A stretch of 33,789 nt of DNA from Pseudobutyrivibrio sp. ACV-2 (GTDB lineage: Bacteria > Bacillota > Clostridia > Lachnospirales > Lachnospiraceae). The notes beneath the pieces were generated by a model. That model did not search any database, was not told the origin of the DNA, and saw only the letters and a list, made by a program, of their open reading frames with translations. Location of the stretch: the NCBI RefSeq assembly GCF_900107545.1, contig NZ_FNQZ01000022.1, forward strand, positions 1 to 33,789. Reading direction: 5' to 3'. Shown one piece after another: positions 1-8,107 of the stretch. The stretch's first letter is position 1, and the number at the start of each line of letters is the position of its first letter. The translations under genes and the position numbers were made by a program.

Positions 1-318
1 AAGCTTGTCTACCTCGTCAGCAGGTGTCTGACCATCATCATCCAGGCATACAACTACATCACCTGATACAAAGCTGAATCCAGCCATCAAAGCTGCGTGC
101 TGACCAAAGTTTTTAGCATGGTCTATTCCAATGATATTTTCATTGTCTGCACAGAGCCTACGAATAACACTTAGTGTGCCATCAGGCGAACAGTCATTGA
201 CCAAAATGATTTCGTAAGTATGCTCTGTCATTTGCTGCATTTTATTTTGTATTTCGCTTACTACTATTTCCAGAGTTTTTTCAGATCTATAGCATGGTAT
301 TACAAAAGAAACTTTCAT
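1..318 (-). CDS. GT2 glycosyltransferase, N-terminal part (cut by window edge)
   Basis: The first 106 codons of the glycosyltransferase that is complete at 32654-33586, repeated here because of the terminal overlap. The ATG at 318 is preceded by AAGGTG five bases upstream, and the stop codon of the acetyltransferase gene lies inside that ribosome site. The fragment shows the GT-A start (VIPCYR, residues 6-11), LVNDCSPDG and the metal-binding CLDDDGQTP (about 91-99), then runs off the edge. It has no stop codon or frameshift, so it is truncated only by the window boundary. See the full copy for function. Confidence 0.9.
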   Translation of the reverse strand, partial: MKVSFVIPCYRSEKTLEIVVSEIQNKMQQMTEHTYEIILVNDCSPDGTLSVIRRLCADNENIIGIDHAKNFGQHAALMAGFSFVSGDVVVCLDDDGQTPADEVDKL

Positions 319-521
319 TTTCTGCACCTTCAATCCTTATATCTAGCCATAAAAATCACGTCATGATAGAGTCCATCTATACAAACATCGTCATGGAATA
401 ATCCCTCTTTTACAAACCCTGCATGCTCATAGGATTTGTATGCTCGAATGTTGTCAGATAAAACTCTTAAATATATTTTATGCATACTCAAATGTGAAAA
501 AGCATAGTCTACTATAAGTTC
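1..521. repeat. 521-bp terminal direct repeat, left copy
   Basis: Bases 1-521 are identical, as far as I can read them, to the last 521 bases of the window (offset 33,268). The copy begins inside a glycosyltransferase reading frame and ends inside the neighbouring acetyltransferase frame, so neither edge matches a gene boundary, inverted repeat or target-site duplication. This is what a linearised circular sequence, or a tandem unit cut at an arbitrary point, looks like. It is not what a transposon end looks like. Confidence 0.97.
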
Positions 522-854
522 TGCAGCCTCGCGTCCTCGGCCACCTCCCAAATAGTCTTCCTCACCTATGAAAATGCCATATTCACCTTTGTGATTAACA
601 TTGTCAATATCCTGGATATACACGCAGCCGATTCTTTTATCATCCTGCTTATCCCAGATAATGTACTGAATGGCTTCACCTGTATCCACATGGCACTTTA
701 TCCAGGCCTTTTGCCCTTCTATGGTAAATTCGCCTCGGTATATATAGCGTTCTCTTACCAACTGGCTATTACGCCAGCGGACAAAATCTGCCAAATCCTC
801 ATCTGAAATAGGGGTTAGATATATTTTTTCTCCGTCTATTCTCATATTTGCCAT
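330..854 (-). CDS. GNAT family N-acetyltransferase (RimL/PseH-like)
   Basis: A 174-residue acetyl-CoA-dependent N-acetyltransferase. The GNAT fold is visible: an N-terminal RWRN..LVRERY segment as in PseH/RimL-type enzymes, a GEYGIFIGEEDYLGGGRGREA stretch forming the acetyl-CoA pyrophosphate loop (about residues 90-110), and the C-terminal NIRAYKSYEHAGFVKEG motif typical of GNAT proteins. The ATG overlaps the wecE stop by one base (TAATG) and has only a weak ribosome site, so translation is probably coupled to wecE. Because it directly follows wecE, it most likely N-acetylates the 4-amino group of the WecE product, giving a dTDP-4-acetamido-4,6-dideoxy sugar. That substrate is inferred from position: the protein does not closely resemble E. 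coli WecD. A ribosomal-protein or unrelated substrate cannot be excluded. Confidence 0.85.
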   Translation of the reverse strand: MANMRIDGEKIYLTPISDEDLADFVRWRNSQLVRERYIYRGEFTIEGQKAWIKCHVDTGEAIQYIIWDKQDDKRIGCVYIQDIDNVNHKGEYGIFIGEEDYLGGGRGREAAELIVDYAFSHLSMHKIYLRVLSDNIRAYKSYEHAGFVKEGLFHDDVCIDGLYHDVIFMARYKD

Positions 855-1987
855 TAGTTCTTGCTATAGAAATCCTTTACTGTTTTTACTACCTTTGCAT
901 GATCCTCATCTGTAAGACCATAGTAAAGAGGAAGTCTGACAAGTCTCTCACTTTCCTTTGTGGTAAAGATATCTTCGCCATTGAAGCGACCATATTTTTT
1001 ACCGGCAGGTGCTGAATGAAGTGGAATATAATGGAACACCATGATAATATCATTCGCCTTACCATAATTAATAAGTGCTGTACGTTCCTCTAAATCCTTG
1101 CACTTTAAATAGAACATGTGAGCATTATGAGTACATCCTTCTGGAACCACTGGTAACTCAACCTTGCCTGCATCGGCTAATTCCTTAAATGCATCATAAT
1201 ATTTGTTCCATGAGTTCATTCTATCGTCAAAAATTTTGTCAGCAGATTCCAACTGTCCATAGAGATAGGCAGCGTTAAGCTCCGATGGCAGATATGAAGA
1301 TCCTGCCTCTACCCATGTGTATTTGTCAATTTGTCCACGGAAGAATTTCGCTCTGTTTGTACCCTTTTCACGGATGATTTCTGCTGGCTCAATCATATCC
1401 TGATTTTTAATCAAGAGAGCTCCACCCTCACCCATTGAATAGTTTTTAGTTTCATGGAATGAGAAAGCGCCGTAATCTCCGATTGTACCAAGGGCCTTTC
1501 CCTTGTATGTACTCATAATGCCCTGGGCAGCATCCTCTACTACAAGCAGATTATGTCTGCGGGCGATATCCATTATAGTATCCATCTCGCAAGACACACC
1601 TGCATAATGAACAGGCACGATTGCCTTTGTATTTTCTGTGATTGCTGCTTCGATTTTGTTTTCATCAATATTCATTGTATCTGGGCGGATATCGACAAAC
1701 ACAACCTTTGCTCCACGCAGTACAAACGCATCAGCTGTAGATACAAATGTATATGAAGGCATGATTACTTCATCACCTGGCTTAATATCACATAAGAGGG
1801 CAGCCATTTCTGTAGCATGTGTGCAAGATGTGGTCAGAAGTACCTTGGGTGATCCTGTTTTTCCCTCAAGCCATGCATTACATTTTTTAGTGTATTCGCC
1901 ATCACCGCAAATCTTGTGCTTTGCAATGGCATCCTCGATATATTTTGTTTCTGTTCCCACAAATGGTGGGACGTTAAATGGTATCAT
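854..1987 (-). CDS. wecE: dTDP-4-amino-4,6-dideoxygalactose transaminase
   Basis: A PLP-dependent DegT/DnrJ/EryC1/StrS aminotransferase of 377 residues, the usual length for WecE (RffA). It matches the E. coli WecE family along its length, including the opening MIPFN.PP.VGTE, CGDGEYT, PGDEVIMPSYTFVST, VFVDIRPDTMNIDE, VPVHYAGVSCEMDTIM and EDAAQG (151-156). The PLP lysine is K181 in SFHETKNY. The family converts dTDP-4-keto-6-deoxy-glucose to dTDP-4-amino-4,6-dideoxy-galactose using glutamate. A strong ribosome site (AGAGGAAGGA) lies about 8 bases before the ATG. The gene is coupled to the downstream acetyltransferase by a one-base overlap. rmlA/rmlB, needed to make its substrate, are absent from the window. 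Its base composition is clearly richer in GC than the YfhO-like gene upstream. Confidence 0.95.
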   Translation of the reverse strand: MIPFNVPPFVGTETKYIEDAIAKHKICGDGEYTKKCNAWLEGKTGSPKVLLTTSCTHATEMAALLCDIKPGDEVIMPSYTFVSTADAFVLRGAKVVFVDIRPDTMNIDENKIEAAITENTKAIVPVHYAGVSCEMDTIMDIARRHNLLVVEDAAQGIMSTYKGKALGTIGDYGAFSFHETKNYSMGEGGALLIKNQDMIEPAEIIREKGTNRAKFFRGQIDKYTWVEAGSSYLPSELNAAYLYGQLESADKIFDDRMNSWNKYYDAFKELADAGKVELPVVPEGCTHNAHMFYLKCKDLEERTALINYGKANDIIMVFHYIPLHSAPAGKKYGRFNGEDIFTTKESERLVRLPLYYGLTDEDHAKVVKTVKDFYSKN

Positions 1988-2042
1988 TTTACAATCCTTC
2001 CTCTTTATATATTTTTAATCTTATTATAGAAATATTTAACTG

Positions 2043-2162
2043 CTAATTCCTACTATGTAACTCCAAATATGCTACACCTAAAACCAACTGTAGTAAATCA
2101 CTTTCACAGCAACCTTTATTATACACCATATTACTACTGTGGTAAAAAACATATGATTTCAT
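2043..2162 (-). CDS. Possible small ORF, 39 codons, unknown
   Basis: An ATG-to-TAG frame of 39 codons in the 256-bp gap between the YfhO-like gene and wecE. It is preceded by GAGGAG only about 3 bases before the ATG. The predicted peptide starts MKSYVFYHSSNMVYNKGCC and shows no motif I recognise, no clear membrane helix and no signal peptide. It could be a real small protein, the 5' end of a lost gene, or chance. A plausible wecE promoter overlaps it, which argues against a well-conserved gene. Confidence 0.25.
   Translation of the reverse strand: MKSYVFYHSSNMVYNKGCCESDLLQLVLGVAYLELHSRN
2118..2146 (-). promoter_or_regulatory. Candidate promoter for wecE
   Basis: On the minus strand a perfect TATAAT (2123-2118) lies 17 bp from a TTTACC (2146-2141), which matches four of six bases of the -35 consensus. 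Transcription would start near 2111 and give a leader of about 120 bases before wecE. This is the longest intergenic gap in the window, so an internal promoter is reasonable. The region is very AT-rich, so a chance match is possible. Confidence 0.35.
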
Positions 2163-2243
2163 CGTCTCCTCACACTATTTACTTATGGTTTTCTTCCATA
2201 CATTTCACATGGTAAACATCTATATCAAATACCTTTATTGCTA

Positions 2244-4724
2244 TTATATATCAGCAAATCTCATTTTAGTATAAGACATAGACATAAGTAATAATAATAT
2301 ACCAATACAACTCATAAACAAACCTTGCTTAAACATTGGAGTCTCATATTTAATAGATACTTCATGATTGCCTGAATCAATCGGTAATCCTATAAAACCA
2401 TAATCTGCTAAAAATGTTTCAACTTTTTGATTATCTACGTACACACTCCACCCATCATCTACAGGTACAGCTATCATAACTAGACCATCATTGTCAGTTT
2501 TAATAGTTCCTTTTAGTTCACCTTTTTTATCAATGTAAAAATCACTTTGCATAGTACCATTTGCATGCGCATTCATGTATACATCGTCTGTAACCATAAA
2601 TTTATCTAATACTTGATTTTGAGTTTCTTCATCTAAGCTTTCAAACTCATTAGTAGTTATTGTGCTACCATACCATTTGGCTACTGAATCTGTATCTGTA
2701 TTTCTATAAATATAAATATCATCAATCTGATTAATCAGTTCAAACTGAGAATCAACCATTGGCTCCTTTGATAAAATATATTTTACATCTATAATTTTAT
2801 TAGCTATTCTATCACGAGTATTTGATAAAGAAAAAAACTTAATACTAGAATCAATATTCGAGTTTATGTATATTAATTCGTAAAATTTCTGAATATTTCT
2901 ATTTAACACTGAGCAATAAACACTGCCACTAGAATAATTTTCTACTAAGGAATCATTCGGTGTAAAATAGCTCCAATCATTATACGTCTTTTCAATTCTA
3001 TAAAAAGTATTATCATAATTTCTAAGCCAATTCAGAGCCTTACTCGTATCAATATCCAACGCTCCTTTATCCCATACCAATTTATAATCTTCGTTCTTTG
3101 TAACAGCTCTTCTATTAGTAGACCACTCATTATCTAATACATTAGAAAAAATTAAAATGCTTAGCCCAAAGGCCAATATAAATCTTTTAAAAACAAAAAA
3201 ATGAAGTCCCCATAAAATGAAGAAAAAAGCAATTATTAGCGTGACTACCAATAAATAAGGCGCCACTTCACTTGCCTTCACTTGCCATGCATAAACAACT
3301 CCTATCATCGTAAATATAATGCTTAAAACGTAAGCAAATATTTTTTTTCTAACTGTGAAGTCACTTGAATTATAGTCTTCTATAGTCTTTCCATATATCA
3401 AGCCCATAAAAGGTACTAATATAAACGAATGTCGATAGGCCGGATATTGGAAGCCATTAAATACCAATCCTGCAAAAGACGAAAACAGTAATATTACAAA
3501 AAAGACTTTTTTTAGTATTTCAGCTATGATACTTTTATTCTCTGTTTTTTTTGAAAAAACAAACCATAAACATAACGAGCAAATAAAAAAATAATTGATA
3601 AAATATTTAGGATTTTCGTAATAATTACAAAATAATGTTCGAGATGCATCGTTAACAAACAAAATATTATTTGAAATAATTCCTGCTATTCTCTCTGGGA
3701 TTTCTTTAATTGTATATGTAGAGAATGTTTCTAATATCCTTAAAAAAATATTACTGTCGTAAGATATTCTTGAGGAATTAGTTAATAAATTATATAAAAT
3801 TGGAAGAAATCTTAATCCTGAAATTAATATTGCATCAATTACTATGAAGGCAGATTGAAATAAATATCTAAAAAAGTTTTCCTTTCCATCATTACATATC
3901 CAAATTTGTCTATATACAAAATATATCAGTAGTCCAAGTAAAATCATATAACCTGTATAGACGCCATATGCAAGCATCCAAGCCAAGGCTAATGTTAACA
4001 GTATCTTTCCTTTTCTGAACTTAAAAAAAAGAGCTCGTTCAAGTAGTAGCAAAAGTAAAACATAATAAAACAGGGCTGTTCCTAAAAAATAATGTTGGCC
4101 CCATAAATATATATATCCACAATGCGCAACAAAAAATGATGCGCTATTAACTAAAATATCGTTCTCAAAATGATATTTTAAAAATTTCTTAGATAAATAA
4201 AATAAAACTATTATTTTTATTATCTGCATCCAAACCAGTAGATAATGTAATGCTCCAGCGCCAAATAATAATCCACAACATATTAATACTATTGCAAAAG
4301 GATCCATAATCCACTGATTATTTGTTATTAAGCTCACACCAAGTCCATATGACCAATTCCATTTAATAAGACCATACTCTTTTATTTGGTTAATAATACT
4401 AATATAATACGAATAGTACTGATCATGTGTATCAGCACCTACGTCATAATACATGTAATATTTCTTTCCAATAATATAGTCGCTAAATACATATGTAATT
4501 GATAAAATATTCAATATTATAAAAGCAACATCTGAACTAATATAATTTTTGAACAATCCTAGACTAGTTATTAATATCGCAAATAAAACTAATGCCGTTT
4601 TCAACATTAAAAAATGTGTAGAAGACATTATATTAGTAGTCCAAACACTAATTACTATAAATAATAAAGTCATTATAACTGTAACTTTTTTATATACATC
4701 GCTGTCAGCTATATATTTTTTCAT
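2244..4724 (-). CDS. YfhO-like polytopic membrane protein, probable GT-C glycosyltransferase
   Basis: An 826-residue membrane protein with about a dozen hydrophobic helices, then a soluble C-terminal domain (about 560-790) and a last helix. The motif DVGADTHDQY (about 94-103) in the first extracytoplasmic loop is the acidic signature of the YfhO family. The end of the soluble domain (VPVDDGWSVYVD, then a Gly-Asn-His turn) is also typical. Family members are GT-C-like and have been linked to glycosylation of lipoteichoic acid and other surface polymers using lipid-linked sugars. A GtrB-like enzyme in the same locus could supply such a donor (inferred). The start ATG at 4724 has AGGT seven bases upstream. 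The gene is markedly more AT-rich than wecE and may have been acquired separately. The exact substrate is unknown. Confidence 0.85.
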   Translation of the reverse strand: MKKYIADSDVYKKVTVIMTLLFIVISVWTTNIMSSTHFLMLKTALVLFAILITSLGLFKNYISSDVAFIILNILSITYVFSDYIIGKKYYMYYDVGADTHDQYYSYYISIINQIKEYGLIKWNWSYGLGVSLITNNQWIMDPFAIVLICCGLLFGAGALHYLLVWMQIIKIIVLFYLSKKFLKYHFENDILVNSASFFVAHCGYIYLWGQHYFLGTALFYYVLLLLLLERALFFKFRKGKILLTLALAWMLAYGVYTGYMILLGLLIYFVYRQIWICNDGKENFFRYLFQSAFIVIDAILISGLRFLPILYNLLTNSSRISYDSNIFLRILETFSTYTIKEIPERIAGIISNNILFVNDASRTLFCNYYENPKYFINYFFICSLCLWFVFSKKTENKSIIAEILKKVFFVILLFSSFAGLVFNGFQYPAYRHSFILVPFMGLIYGKTIEDYNSSDFTVRKKIFAYVLSIIFTMIGVVYAWQVKASEVAPYLLVVTLIIAFFFILWGLHFFVFKRFILAFGLSILIFSNVLDNEWSTNRRAVTKNEDYKLVWDKGALDIDTSKALNWLRNYDNTFYRIEKTYNDWSYFTPNDSLVENYSSGSVYCSVLNRNIQKFYELIYINSNIDSSIKFFSLSNTRDRIANKIIDVKYILSKEPMVDSQFELINQIDDIYIYRNTDTDSVAKWYGSTITTNEFESLDEETQNQVLDKFMVTDDVYMNAHANGTMQSDFYIDKKGELKGTIKTDNDGLVMIAVPVDDGWSVYVDNQKVETFLADYGFIGLPIDSGNHEVSIKYETPMFKQGLFMSCIGILLLLMSMSYTKMRFADI

Positions 4725-4835
4725 ATTTTGTACCTATCTTCATTATGTAAGATGTCAGCCTACATTTTCATATACTCCCCCTATATAATATACGAAAGTA
4801 TAGCTACAATTGTTGATTAACTAATTTCGTTTTTG

Positions 4836-5942
4836 TTATTTTAATAACATACGCAATAAAGGAGTCAGTTTTTTCTTTTTATTATATTTAGATAATTCTG
4901 CACTCAAATCACTTACTTGCTTCTGTAATTCTAATATATACTGTTCTTTCTTTAGGTTCTCTTCTTCCAACAAGTTTTTTCTTGCCTGGTCAATTTGTAA
5001 CTCTCTGATGAAACTCTCTTTTTTCTCATTTTCTGCTAATAATAAATTTCTTTCATCAGTTATTCTATGATTATTTTTTGCATAACAATTAATAGCTTTT
5101 ACAAAGTAATGAACAAGAGATTTCAAGTCTGATGCTAGGATGTAATTATCCATTTGATCTAATCTATCTGAAATAGACATTCCCTCATAATCGACAGAGA
5201 ACATCTTTTCCATCATGGTGCCTAATATATTATATTTACGATATAAGTCCTGATGATTAACAAAAATGGTTAGTAATGACTCCCATGTTGTACTTGTATT
5301 ATAAGAAATTGAATCATTTTGTCGGTAGTTATTTATTAACACATCATCGCAGAAATAATACTTAAATTTATTGCAACCAATTATTTTCATGAAATAGTCC
5401 CAATCGTCAAACTTCCTTAAGTTATCGTGAAATCCTCCACACTTATCATAACAATCTCTAGTCATAACAACTGCATTTGTGTCAATAACGTTATGCTCTA
5501 GAATTACTTTCATTAACTCTTCATAATCGTTAAGCACACTTGATGACTCTATTGGCAATACGACACAATTTCCATTTTCTTCTATTATTTCTATTCTTCC
5601 AAATACGAAATTATAGCCTTTAGAAATGTACTTTAATCTATTTTCTAAATAATGCTCATTCCATTCATTATCTGAATCTAAGAATGCTATTACATCCCCA
5701 ATTGCATGACTCATTCCCAAGTTTCGTGATGTAGCACTCCCCAAATTAACATCATTTTTTAAGTACATAATTCTATCATCATTATAGCTTTCGATAATCT
5801 CATATGTACCATCATTAGAACAATCATCTATGATAATAATTTCAAAATTCTGATATGTCTGTTTAATAACACTATCAATAGCTCTTTGAATTGTGTTTTT
5901 TCTATTGTATGTAGGAATAATAATCGAAACTTTTAAATCCAT
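4836..5942 (-). CDS. GT2 glycosyltransferase with C-terminal coiled coil
   Basis: A 368-residue cytoplasmic GT-A enzyme. The N-terminal domain shows VSIIIPTYNRKNTI, IIDDCSNDGT, the metal-binding FLDSDNEW (about residues 91-98) and a catalytic-region FDDWDYFMKI. After about residue 285 the protein becomes a charged, heptad-like coiled coil, ending in a basic stretch (KYNKKKK) and a short amphipathic end (LLRMLLK) that could touch the membrane. The gene directly follows the Wzt ATPase gene. In ABC-exported O antigens a coiled-coil protein (WbdD) scaffolds the polymerase and sets chain length, so a scaffolding role is conceivable here but only inferred. The ribosome site before the ATG at 5942 is weak. 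The sugar transferred cannot be predicted. Confidence 0.85.
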   Translation of the reverse strand: MDLKVSIIIPTYNRKNTIQRAIDSVIKQTYQNFEIIIIDDCSNDGTYEIIESYNDDRIMYLKNDVNLGSATSRNLGMSHAIGDVIAFLDSDNEWNEHYLENRLKYISKGYNFVFGRIEIIEENGNCVVLPIESSSVLNDYEELMKVILEHNVIDTNAVVMTRDCYDKCGGFHDNLRKFDDWDYFMKIIGCNKFKYYFCDDVLINNYRQNDSISYNTSTTWESLLTIFVNHQDLYRKYNILGTMMEKMFSVDYEGMSISDRLDQMDNYILASDLKSLVHYFVKAINCYAKNNHRITDERNLLLAENEKKESFIRELQIDQARKNLLEEENLKKEQYILELQKQVSDLSAELSKYNKKKKLTPLLRMLLK

Positions 5943-6003
5943 ATTTTCAGTACCAAATCTATTTATTACACCCTATAGTCATCAAGTAATAACTATCTCT
6001 TTA

Positions 6004-7293
6004 CTAAAATTGCCATTTATGCTTTACCCAAGTCACACCATCTATCTTTTCCATAGAATTCACTTCAAATTTCAAACAATTATCATAATAATCAATTGTA
6101 TTTCTCATAGAATCCTCAATTGTGGCATCGACATAATATATTCCTGATAGGAATCGATTTTCTATCCATAGAGTAACTTTTCCATCTTCTGTCAAGTTCT
6201 TTTCCATCTGGTATGACACAAGACTGTTACAACCAAAGCATCTAACACCATCTTCCCTTATAATACAAAGTCCAAAAATAGCGTCTTCCACAGGTTTATT
6301 TACTTTATAAGATATTTCTAACTTTATATAATCAGAGTCCTTTACCAATGATAACGGTTGACCCTTTTCATCTAATATTTTGACATCACTGATTCTTGCT
6401 TCACCTGTACCTCTTCTCTGAGATTTTTCAGGTTTATTGCCATTATCATTTTTAGAAGCATCACTTTTTTCTTCTGAATTTGATTCAGCATTTTTACTAT
6501 CATCTGGTTTATGAGCTTCACTACGTTTTTCTTCTTCCTCAATCTGAAGTCGACGCATTTCACTCATATGCTCTAAATATGCATTGTGGACATCTCTTGG
6601 TTTGCCATCCATCTTGATTTCACCACTATCAATCCAAATACTTCTTGAGCATATTTTTTCTATCTGATCCATAGAATGAGAAACTATGACAATAGTTGTA
6701 CCATTCTTTTTAATCTCATGTAGCTTACTAAAGCATTTTGCCTGGAAATTAACATCGCCTACAGCAAGAATCTCGTCGATAAGTAATATATCTGCACTAA
6801 CATTTATAGCCACGGAAAAAGCCAAACGCATATACATACCTGATGAATATGTTCTTACCGGGTTATCGATATAATCTTCCAGTTCAGAGAACTCAATAAT
6901 ATCAGCCATTCTGGCATCAATTTCTTTTCTGGATAGACCAAAAATCGATGCATTTATATAAATGTTCTCACGACCACTCATATCTGGATGAAAGCCTGCA
7001 CCTAACTCAATCAAACTCGATACTCGACCCTTAAGCTCCACAGTGCCTGAGTCAGGATACATTATTCTGGTTAGAAGTTTTAAGGTTGTACTCTTTCCAC
7101 AGCCATTATGTCCAACAAGTCCTATAGCCTCGCCCTTCTTTACTTCAAAAGAAATACCCTTCAGTACTGCTCGTTCTTCAAATCTATTTCTCTTTTTAAA
7201 TATAACTTTTTCTTTAAAGCTGTTTGATTTATCCAAATAAACTTTAAAGCTCTTTTTTAAATTTTTTACTTCAATTGCATTTTGCTCTTTCAT
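6004..7293 (-). CDS. wzt: Polysaccharide ABC exporter ATPase with C-terminal glycan-binding domain
   Basis: A 429-residue ATPase of the Wzt/TagH/RgpD type. Walker A is GHNGCGKST (61-69), the signature is YSSGMYMR (149-156), Walker B is ILLIDEILAVGD (169-180), and the switch histidine is in IVSHSMD. Residues 299-429 form a beta-rich region (ARISDVKILD, then FLSGIYYVDATIED) resembling the Wzt carbohydrate-binding domain that recognises the finished chain end. Between them, about residues 244-298 form a long, highly charged, low-complexity linker rich in Glu, Lys, Ser and Asn. The ATG follows the permease stop directly (TAAATG) with GAGGA about 7 bases upstream, so the two are translationally coupled. 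The presence of the C-terminal domain suggests a capped or end-marked polymer, as in known Wzt proteins. Confidence 0.93.
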   Translation of the reverse strand: MKEQNAIEVKNLKKSFKVYLDKSNSFKEKVIFKKRNRFEERAVLKGISFEVKKGEAIGLVGHNGCGKSTTLKLLTRIMYPDSGTVELKGRVSSLIELGAGFHPDMSGRENIYINASIFGLSRKEIDARMADIIEFSELEDYIDNPVRTYSSGMYMRLAFSVAINVSADILLIDEILAVGDVNFQAKCFSKLHEIKKNGTTIVIVSHSMDQIEKICSRSIWIDSGEIKMDGKPRDVHNAYLEHMSEMRRLQIEEEEKRSEAHKPDDSKNAESNSEEKSDASKNDNGNKPEKSQRRGTGEARISDVKILDEKGQPLSLVKDSDYIKLEISYKVNKPVEDAIFGLCIIREDGVRCFGCNSLVSYQMEKNLTEDGKVTLWIENRFLSGIYYVDATIEDSMRNTIDYYDNCLKFEVNSMEKIDGVTWVKHKWQF

Positions 7294-8088
7294 TTATAAT
7301 TCCTCAGCAAATCCTCTCTGTAACTTTTGAAAAGTCAAGTATCCAATAACGCAAACCAACATACCAAGTATCACAGCTGCCAACAGTGTATGTAAATCTG
7401 GAACAGACTTATAATATAAAATCTGTCTATAGGCATTAATCAAAGGAGTGGTTGGATTTAAATTCCAAATATATAATAGTATCCTGTGATTTGCCAACTG
7501 TTCTTCAACCATAGCGCTTGAATAAAGTACTGGAGTAAGATACTGCCATGCCATTGAAATAATACCAAGAATATACTGTAAATCCCTAAAATATACTGTG
7601 CAAGCTGATGCCAATAGAGTAATTCCTAAGGCTAAAAAGAATTCAACAAGCATTACAATTGGTAAATATAACAGTGCTACGGGATTCAATCCATATCCAG
7701 AAAACAAAAGCACGACAAATACTACTACAAATGTTAATAGCATATTTATAAATGCAGATGTTGCAAACGCAATTGGTATTACTTCTCGTGGAAAATATAT
7801 TTTTTTTACCATATCCTGGGAAGCCATAATACAACCCGCACCTCCGGTAAGACAGGTACTAAAAAATATCCATGGAACAAGTGCAACAAAAAGGAATAGG
7901 TAGTATTTATCTATTCCAGCACGCATAATTACTGAGAATACCAACGTATAAACTACTAACTGTAAAAGAGGATTAATGAAAGTCCATAAAAATCCAAGAA
8001 CAGATCCTTTATATCGTCCTCTTAATTCTCTTCTAACAAGACCGTATATCATTTCTCTATATTCAAAAATTTCTTTTAAGTGATTCAT
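7294..8088 (-). CDS. wzm: Polysaccharide ABC exporter permease
   Basis: A 264-residue ABC-2 type permease with about six membrane helices, the normal size for Wzm/TagG/RgpC. The N-terminal cytoplasmic segment RRELRGRYKGSVLGFLWTFINPLLQL is the conserved entry to the first helix in this family. The central VYFRDLQYILGIISMAWQYLTPVLY matches the helix 5 region. It forms the channel for the ATPase encoded immediately downstream and exports lipid-linked glycan from the cytoplasmic face. The permease stop codon abuts the ATPase start. The glycosyltransferase upstream ends 19 bp before its ATG, so all are probably on one transcript. Confidence 0.94.
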   Translation of the reverse strand: MNHLKEIFEYREMIYGLVRRELRGRYKGSVLGFLWTFINPLLQLVVYTLVFSVIMRAGIDKYYLFLFVALVPWIFFSTCLTGGAGCIMASQDMVKKIYFPREVIPIAFATSAFINMLLTFVVVFVVLLFSGYGLNPVALLYLPIVMLVEFFLALGITLLASACTVYFRDLQYILGIISMAWQYLTPVLYSSAMVEEQLANHRILLYIWNLNPTTPLINAYRQILYYKSVPDLHTLLAAVILGMLVCVIGYLTFQKLQRGFAEEL

Positions 8089-8107
8089 TTTTATAATGTC
8101 AACCCTT

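Noticed and set aside
1-6. The window begins exactly with a HindIII site (AAGCTT), which could suggest a restriction-fragment clone.
   Set aside because: The other end of the window is not a HindIII site, several internal AAGCTT sites remain uncut (for example near 2635, 10029 and 13098), and the sequence runs through the same site at 33269.
2083-2143. Imperfect inverted repeat (ACCAACTGTAGTAA and TTACTACTGTGGT) before wecE.
   Set aside because: The arms are 34 bases apart and mismatched, with no T-run, so neither a terminator nor a convincing operator.
4760-4785. A GGGGGAG ribosome-like site followed by ATG AAA ATG TAG upstream of the YfhO-like gene, like a tiny leader ORF.
   Set aside because: Only three codons long with no regulatory codon pattern; spacing to the ATG is too short. 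Probably chance in AT-rich DNA.
4792-4830. ACGAAA and TTTCGT inverted repeat in the gap before the YfhO-like gene, as a possible terminator.
   Set aside because: The stem is six bases with a loop of about 27, and on the transcribed strand it is not followed by a run of T.
6372-6563. A 63-codon minus-strand ORF inside the Wzt gene.
   Set aside because: It is a shadow frame of the A-rich charged linker region of wzt; it has no ribosome site and a composition explained by the linker codons.
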